Shown here one piece after another: positions 4,646 to 8,453 of a DNA stretch of 8,453 nt. The notes beneath the pieces were generated by a model that ran no database searches, had not been told where the DNA came from, and saw only the letters and a list, made by a program, of their open reading frames with translations. Within the stretch, counting starts at the first letter, position 1. Each line of letters starts with the position of its first letter. Origin of the DNA: Gallionellaceae bacterium UBA5126 (GTDB lineage Bacteria > Pseudomonadota > Gammaproteobacteria > Burkholderiales > Gallionellaceae); NCBI GenBank assembly GCA_002414205.1, contig DHYQ01000090.1:1141-9593 (forward strand), read 5' to 3'. Position numbers and translations under genes: made by a program.

Positions 4646-5734
4646 ATGAACCAAGCTGTTCAACCTGCAAAAATGCGCAAAGCCAAGGAAACCGGCGTCC
4701 CGGATAACGCCGCTTTCCTGCATCCCGTCCTGGCCAAAAACCTGGGCGCGTGGAAATACCACGACCGCCCCCGTCCCGGCGTGCTGCATCATGTTGCCAA
4801 GAGCGGCGACGAAGTGTGGTCCGTGCGTGCTGGCACCCAGCGCCAGATGGACATTTACACCATCCGCAAGCTGTGCGACATCGCTGACACCTTCGCCGAA
4901 GGCCGGGTGCGTTTCACCATCCGCTCCAACATCGAATTCATGGTGACCGACGCTGCCAAGGTCGATCCACTGATCGCCGAACTGGAAAAGAACGGCTTCC
5001 CCGTGGGCGGCACCGGCAACTCTGTAACCATGATTGCCCATACCCAAGGCTGGCTGCACTGCGACATTCCCGGCACCGACGCTTCTGGCGTGGTGAAGGC
5101 CCTGATGGACGAGTTGTATGACGAGTTCAAGAAGGAAGAAATGCCTAACCGCGTGCACTTGTCCACCTCCTGCTGCGAAATCAACTGCGGCGGCCAAGCG
5201 GACATCGCCGTGATCGTGCAACACACCAAGCCCCCCGTGATTAACCACGACTTGGTGGCCAACGTGTGCGAACGTCCTGCCGTGGTGGCACGTTGCCCGG
5301 TGGCGGCGATTCGCCCTGCCATGGTAAACGGCAAGCCTTCGCTGGAAATCGACGAAACCAAGTGTATGTGCTGCGGTGCTTGCTACCCACCCTGCCCACC
5401 GATGCAGATCAATGACCCCGTGAATTCCAAGCTGGCCATCTGGGTGGGCGGCAAGAACTCCAACGCACGCGGCAAGCCCACCTTCATGAAGATGGTGGCG
5501 GCTGGTCTGCCCAACAATGCACCGCGTTGGCCGGAAGTCGCCGAAGTCATCAAGAACATCCTGGCCGTGTACAAGGAAGATGCCCGTCCTTGGGAACGTC
5601 TGGCGGACTGGATTGACCGCATTGGCTGGCCACGCTTCTTCGAGAAGACCGGCCTGCCCTTCACCAAATATCTGGTGGACGACTGGCGCGGCTCTCGCAG
5701 CACCTTGAATTCTTCGACCCACATCCGTTTCTAA
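4646..5734 (+). CDS. dsrB: Reverse-type dissimilatory sulfite reductase, beta subunit
   Basis: DsrB (362 aa) supplies the catalytically active siroheme of the DsrAB enzyme. Its siroheme-coupled [4Fe-4S] ligands fit the DsrB pattern: Cys139 (LHCD), then Cys176-Cys177-x3-Cys181 in STSCCEINCGG, a spacing matching that of Desulfovibrio DsrB as I recall it. The ferredoxin domain has Cys217 (RCP) and Cys240-x2-Cys243-x2-Cys246 (CMCCGAC). The C-terminus ends THIRF after a conserved-looking WRGSRSTLNSS. AGGAG overlapping the dsrA stop region (4633-4637) gives the ATG at 4646 a good ribosome binding site. Subunits of the same complex, dsrA and dsrB are surely co-transcribed. The C-terminal arm is expected to help hold DsrC against the active-site channel, known from Dsr crystal structures. 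Confidence 0.97.
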   Translation: MNQAVQPAKMRKAKETGVPDNAAFLHPVLAKNLGAWKYHDRPRPGVLHHVAKSGDEVWSVRAGTQRQMDIYTIRKLCDIADTFAEGRVRFTIRSNIEFMVTDAAKVDPLIAELEKNGFPVGGTGNSVTMIAHTQGWLHCDIPGTDASGVVKALMDELYDEFKKEEMPNRVHLSTSCCEINCGGQADIAVIVQHTKPPVINHDLVANVCERPAVVARCPVAAIRPAMVNGKPSLEIDETKCMCCGACYPPCPPMQINDPVNSKLAIWVGGKNSNARGKPTFMKMVAAGLPNNAPRWPEVAEVIKNILAVYKEDARPWERLADWIDRIGWPRFFEKTGLPFTKYLVDDWRGSRSTLNSSTHIRF

Positions 5735-5748
5735 CCTGAGGAATCAGC

Positions 5749-6108
5749 ATGAAATTTGGCATCGTAGTAAACGAAGGGCCTTACCAACATCAAAGCAGTG
5801 ATTCTGCCTACCTGTTCTGCAAGGCCGCCATTGAAAAAGGCCACGAAGTTTGGCGCGTGTTTTTCTATCACGATGGCGTGAACAACGCCACCAAGCTGAC
5901 GGAGCCTCCTCAGGATGACCGTCACGTCGTCAATCGCTGGACCAAGCTGGCCGAAGAGCACAAGGTTGATTTGGTGGTTTGTGTGGCTGCCGCGCTGCGG
6001 CGCGGCATCCGTGACGACAATCTGGCCCCCGGTTTCCGCATTTCCGGTCTGGGTCAGTTGGTCGAAGCCGGTACCAAGTGCGACCGTCTGGTCACGTTTG
6101 GCGATTAA
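5749..6108 (+). CDS. dsrE: DsrE sulfurtransferase subunit
   Basis: DsrE (119 aa) belongs to the DsrE/TusD family and is the active subunit of the cytoplasmic DsrE2F2H2 hexamer, which takes persulfide sulfur and passes it to DsrC. The catalytic cysteine is Cys78 in DLVVCVAAALRRG, the same residue number as the essential cysteine of Allochromatium vinosum DsrE. A second, variable cysteine is Cys24, and Cys111 lies near the end. TGAGGA at 5736-5741 precedes the ATG. The gene follows dsrB by 14 bases. Its presence beside dsrAB is one of the best markers that this Dsr system works in the oxidative direction, because sulfate reducers lack dsrEFH. Confidence 0.95.
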   Translation: MKFGIVVNEGPYQHQSSDSAYLFCKAAIEKGHEVWRVFFYHDGVNNATKLTEPPQDDRHVVNRWTKLAEEHKVDLVVCVAAALRRGIRDDNLAPGFRISGLGQLVEAGTKCDRLVTFGD

Positions 6109-6118
6109 GGGGAACGCA

Positions 6119-6484
6119 ATGAGCGACGTTAAAAAATTCATGTTCGTGAACCGCAAGGCTCCTTACGGCACGATTTACGCCCTGGAAGCACTGGAAGTGG
6201 TGTTGATCACCGCTGCCTTTGATCAGGACGTATCGCTGGTGTTTATGGATGACGGCGTGTATCAACTGAAAAAAGGCCAGCAAACCAAGGGTATCGAGAT
6301 CAAGAACTTCTCGCCGACCTACCGTGCGCTGGAAGGCTACGACATCGAAAAACTGTATGTCGAACAGGAGTCTCTGGAGGCTCGCGGTCTGACGGAAGAC
6401 GATTTGCTGGTGGATGTCACCGTGATGACCCGCGCAGAAATGAGCGAGTTGATGGATCAGCAAGACGTGGTCTTGAGCTTCTAA
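6119..6484 (+). CDS. dsrF: DsrF, cysteine-free subunit of the DsrEFH sulfurtransferase
   Basis: DsrF (121 aa) is the TusC-like subunit of the DsrEFH hexamer. The start is the ATG at 6119, ten bases after the dsrE stop, with GGGGA (6109-6113) upstream; the same frame runs back into dsrE, but that extension is not coding. The sequence begins MSDVKKFMFVNRKAPYGTIYALEALEV and contains the family's central VFMDDGVYQL (residues 41-50). It has no cysteine at all, in line with DsrF/TusC being a structural rather than sulfur-carrying partner of DsrE and DsrH. Confidence 0.94.
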   Translation: MSDVKKFMFVNRKAPYGTIYALEALEVVLITAAFDQDVSLVFMDDGVYQLKKGQQTKGIEIKNFSPTYRALEGYDIEKLYVEQESLEARGLTEDDLLVDVTVMTRAEMSELMDQQDVVLSF

Positions 6485-6493
6485 GGAGAAATC

Positions 6494-6793
6494 ATGCTGC
6501 ATATTGTCAATAAATCTCCCCTGCAAAACGGCGCACTGGACAGTTGTCTGCGCATGGCCAAGGCGGGTAGTCAGGTGCTGCTGATCGAAGATGCGGTCTA
6601 TGCCGCTACTGCTGGCAACGCCTGTGAAGGTAAAATCCGTGCCGCAATGCAAAACTTGCAAGTTTTCGTGCTGGGCCCTGATTTGGCCGCACGCGGACTG
6701 AGCGATCGTGTCATCGAAGGCGTGTCCTCCGTTGATTATGGTGGCTTCGTCGAGTTGACCATTGCCAATCCCAATTGCCAATCCTGGCTGTAA
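6494..6793 (+). CDS. dsrH: DsrH subunit of the DsrEFH sulfurtransferase
   Basis: DsrH (99 aa) is the small TusB-like subunit of the DsrE2F2H2 complex. Cys18 (ALDSCLR) corresponds to the conserved N-terminal cysteine of the family (Cys20 in A. vinosum numbering, from memory). The protein ends IANPNCQSWL; the final tryptophan after a short polar stretch is typical of DsrH/TusB. The extra cysteines Cys44 and Cys95 are not known to be required. AGGAG (6484-6488) overlaps the dsrF stop, and the ATG follows 9 bases after that stop, so translation is probably coupled. Confidence 0.94.
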   Translation: MLHIVNKSPLQNGALDSCLRMAKAGSQVLLIEDAVYAATAGNACEGKIRAAMQNLQVFVLGPDLAARGLSDRVIEGVSSVDYGGFVELTIANPNCQSWL

Positions 6794-6818
6794 TACCAAC
6801 CTCTCAAGGAGAAATCTC

Positions 6819-7154
6819 ATGTCTCAAATCGAAGTTGCAGGTAAGTCCTACGAAACCGACGAAGAAGGGTACCTGATCAACCTGGCCGACTGGAACACTG
6901 AAGTCGCCAACTACATGGCTCAAACCGAAAACATCAGCATGACCGACGCCCACTGGGAAGTGGTGAATTTCCTGCGTGAGTACTTTGAAGAATATCAAAT
7001 TGCGCCTGCCGTGCGCGTGCTGACCAAGGCCATGGGCAAGAAGTTTGGCGCGGACAAGGGCAACAGCGAATACCTGTATGGTCTGTTCCCTTATGGCCCC
7101 GGCAAGCAAGCCTGTAAGATCGCCGGCCTGCCCAAGCCAACTGGCTGTATCTAA
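6819..7154 (+). CDS. dsrC: DsrC, sulfur-carrier protein and substrate of DsrAB
   Basis: DsrC (111 aa) carries sulfur on its flexible C-terminal arm and presents it to DsrAB; the product is then cycled through the membrane Dsr complex. Both functional cysteines are present: Cys99 and the penultimate Cys110, in KQACKIAGLPKPTGCI, with the standard ten residues between them. HWEVVNFLREY (residues 45-55) marks the helical core. The ATG at 6819 has AAGGAG (6806-6811) upstream; an in-frame ATG at 6762 lies inside dsrH and is not used. It is the functional counterpart of the cysteine-free paralogue at 1774-2106. No terminator follows before dsrM, in contrast to that paralogue, although the 35-base gap is among the largest in the operon. 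Confidence 0.97.
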   Translation: MSQIEVAGKSYETDEEGYLINLADWNTEVANYMAQTENISMTDAHWEVVNFLREYFEEYQIAPAVRVLTKAMGKKFGADKGNSEYLYGLFPYGPGKQACKIAGLPKPTGCI

Positions 7155-7189
7155 TCAGGTTCCAGCACGTTGATTTAAAAAGGCACCCC

Positions 7190-7918
7190 ATGATGAGCAT
7201 CTTGTTCGCAATCCTGTTTTACCTTGCTACCTTGTTGTTTGTTGTGGGGTTGCTGCACCGCATTCGCGTGTATGCACGCACCCCCGCACCGCTAAAAATC
7301 CCCACCACCCCGGCACCGGTCACCAAAACAGGCGTTGTCTTGCGCATGACCCGTGAAGTGGTGTTTTTTGAAAGCCTGTTCAAAGGCAATTTGTGGACGT
7401 GGGCAGCGGGCTGGTTGTTTCACGCCAGCTTGGCACTGGTTATCTTGCGCCATCTGCGCTATTTCACCGATCCCGTTTGGGGTTGGGTCGCTTTCCTGCA
7501 ACCGTTCGGCATGTATGCCGGGTTAACCATGTTCCTGGGTTTGGCTGCGCTCTGGGCGCGCCGCTTCCTGGTGGAACGCATTCGCTATATCTCAACGCCC
7601 TCTGACCACCTGATGCTGGCCTTGTTGATCGGCATCGCCCTGTCGGGTCTGAGCATGACCTTTGTCGCGCATACCGATGTCGTTGGCGTGAAAGGTTTCT
7701 TTCTGGGGCTGATGTCTTTTAGCCTGCAAGCCTTGCCGGAACATGCCGGGCTGTATGCACACTTGTTCATGGTGGCGCTACTGCTGCTGATTTTCCCCTT
7801 CAGTAAATTGCTGCATGCGCCCGGCGTGTTTTTCTCACCCTCGCGTAATCAAACAGATAACCCACGTGAAATCCGCCATATCGCAGCCTGGGCCAAACAA
7901 AAGGAATCTGCACAATGA
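7190..7918 (+). CDS. dsrM: DsrM, membrane cytochrome b subunit of the Dsr membrane complex
   Basis: DsrM (242 aa) is a NarI-like diheme cytochrome b of the inner membrane; with DsrK and further subunits it connects DsrC thiol/disulfide chemistry to the quinone pool. About five membrane helices are visible, near residues 3-22, 71-89, 102-121, 139-160 and 187-207. Four histidines repeat the NarI heme-ligand spacing: His78 and His88 (10 apart) and His191 and His209 (18 apart), matching NarI His56/66 and His187/205. ATG ATG occurs at the start: AAAAGG lies 6 bases before the first and 9 before the second, and either may be used. The stop overlaps the dsrK start (ATGA), so the two partner subunits are translationally coupled. 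Confidence 0.95.
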   Translation: MMSILFAILFYLATLLFVVGLLHRIRVYARTPAPLKIPTTPAPVTKTGVVLRMTREVVFFESLFKGNLWTWAAGWLFHASLALVILRHLRYFTDPVWGWVAFLQPFGMYAGLTMFLGLAALWARRFLVERIRYISTPSDHLMLALLIGIALSGLSMTFVAHTDVVGVKGFFLGLMSFSLQALPEHAGLYAHLFMVALLLLIFPFSKLLHAPGVFFSPSRNQTDNPREIRHIAAWAKQKESAQ

Positions 7919-8453
7919 GCGCCATTACCCCACCGCCCTACCGGACTTTCCCCATTATTCCGGCACTCAAGCCGGATGCGACGAAAGACGTCAGATCTTT
8001 CTTGTCCAATGAAAAGATCAATGAAGCGGTCGGCTTTCCCGGCCAACTGGCCGATGATTGGCAAGAAAAAGCACTCGCCAAGATGGGGGAGTTACTGGGC
8101 AAATACCGCTCATTGAAGGTTTACCTGGATGCCTGCGTACACTGCGGCGCTTGTACGGATAAGTGCCATTACTTCATTGGCACACAAGATCCCAAAAACA
8201 TGCCCGTCGCCCGCCAGGATTTGCTGCGCAGTGTTTATCGCCGCTATTTCACCCTGCCCGGCAAAATTGCGCCCTCGCTGGTCGGTGCACGTGATTTGAC
8301 CCGCGAAGTGCTGGATGAATGGCACACCTATTTTTATCAATGCTCGGAATGTCGCCGCTGCTCGGTGTTCTGCCCCTATGGCATCGACACCGCCGAAATC
8401 ACCATGGCGGCGCGGGAAATTCTGGACTCGGTGGGCTACAGCCAAAAATACTC
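7915..8453 (+). CDS. dsrK: DsrK, HdrD-like iron-sulfur subunit, N-terminal part (cut by window edge)
   Basis: Only the first 179 codons are present; the reading frame is open to the window end. DsrK is the cytoplasmic HdrD-like partner of DsrM and is thought to act on the DsrC cysteines through a noncubane cluster in its C-terminal CCG domains, which lie outside the window. Two classical [4Fe-4S] motifs are seen: Cys74-x2-Cys77-x2-Cys80-x3-Cys84 (CVHCGACTDKC) and Cys143-x2-Cys146-x2-Cys149-x3-Cys153 (CSECRRCSVFC). The long stretch before the first motif and the lack of membrane segments fit DsrK. The ATG at 7915 overlaps the dsrM stop by four bases, and AAAGGA (7900-7905) provides the ribosome binding site. 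Confidence 0.95.
   Translation, partial: MSAITPPPYRTFPIIPALKPDATKDVRSFLSNEKINEAVGFPGQLADDWQEKALAKMGELLGKYRSLKVYLDACVHCGACTDKCHYFIGTQDPKNMPVARQDLLRSVYRRYFTLPGKIAPSLVGARDLTREVLDEWHTYFYQCSECRRCSVFCPYGIDTAEITMAAREILDSVGYSQKY

Noticed and set aside
3350..5722. A 790-codon open frame antisense to dsrA and dsrB
   Set aside because: It is the complement of two unmistakable genes, arises from their G/C-biased codon positions, is rich in His/Gly/Val low-complexity sequence, and matches no family I know.
1..8453. CRISPR array, tRNA, rRNA or insertion sequence in the window
   Set aside because: I looked for regularly spaced repeats because of the Cas6-like gene, and for transposase-like frames and terminal repeats, and found none.

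Overview
The window carries the start of a reverse-type (oxidative) dissimilatory sulfite reductase operon and a divergently transcribed accessory cluster. It most likely comes from a chemolithotrophic sulfur-oxidizing proteobacterium. Linked dsrEFH, a dsrC with both C-terminal cysteines and the gene order dsrABEFHCMK are hallmarks of sulfur oxidizers; sulfate reducers lack dsrEFH. A betaproteobacterium of the Sulfuricella/Thiobacillus/Gallionellales type is my best guess, but this is a general impression and no lineage marker proves it.

Right-hand part, + strand (about 3120-8453): a divergent promoter region and a leader of roughly 185 nt precede dsrA, dsrB, dsrE, dsrF, dsrH, dsrC, dsrM and dsrK, the last cut by the window edge. 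All are tightly packed; dsrM and dsrK overlap by ATGA. In the established model, sulfur goes from DsrE (Cys78) to DsrC, DsrAB oxidizes the DsrC-bound sulfur to sulfite, and the membrane complex containing DsrM and DsrK handles DsrC redox turnover. Key residues are intact in every complete gene, so the pathway looks functional.

Left-hand part, - strand (3003 down to 1): a 75-aa protein of unknown function is translationally coupled (ATGA) to a Cas6/Cmx6-family protein, although the window holds no CRISPR array and no other cas gene. Next comes a DsrC-family paralogue with no cysteine at all (DsrC/TusE/RspA superfamily), bracketed by hairpin terminators. A 209-aa unknown helical protein then overlaps (ATGA) a TauD/TfdA-type Fe(II)/2-oxoglutarate dioxygenase. 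Another terminator follows, then the first 27 codons of the GTPase gene ychF.

The two arms diverge from 3004-3337, where I see a 29-bp motif in two copies, one per strand, back to back, matching at 18 of 29 positions. Each has a -10-like TTATAAAC and a -35-like TTCAA at the same distance. This suggests that the accessory cluster and the dsr operon may share a promoter type or regulator. The most interesting hypothesis is that the orphan Cas6-like protein, the 75-aa protein and the cysteine-free DsrC paralogue belong to a regulatory module tied to Dsr sulfur oxidation.
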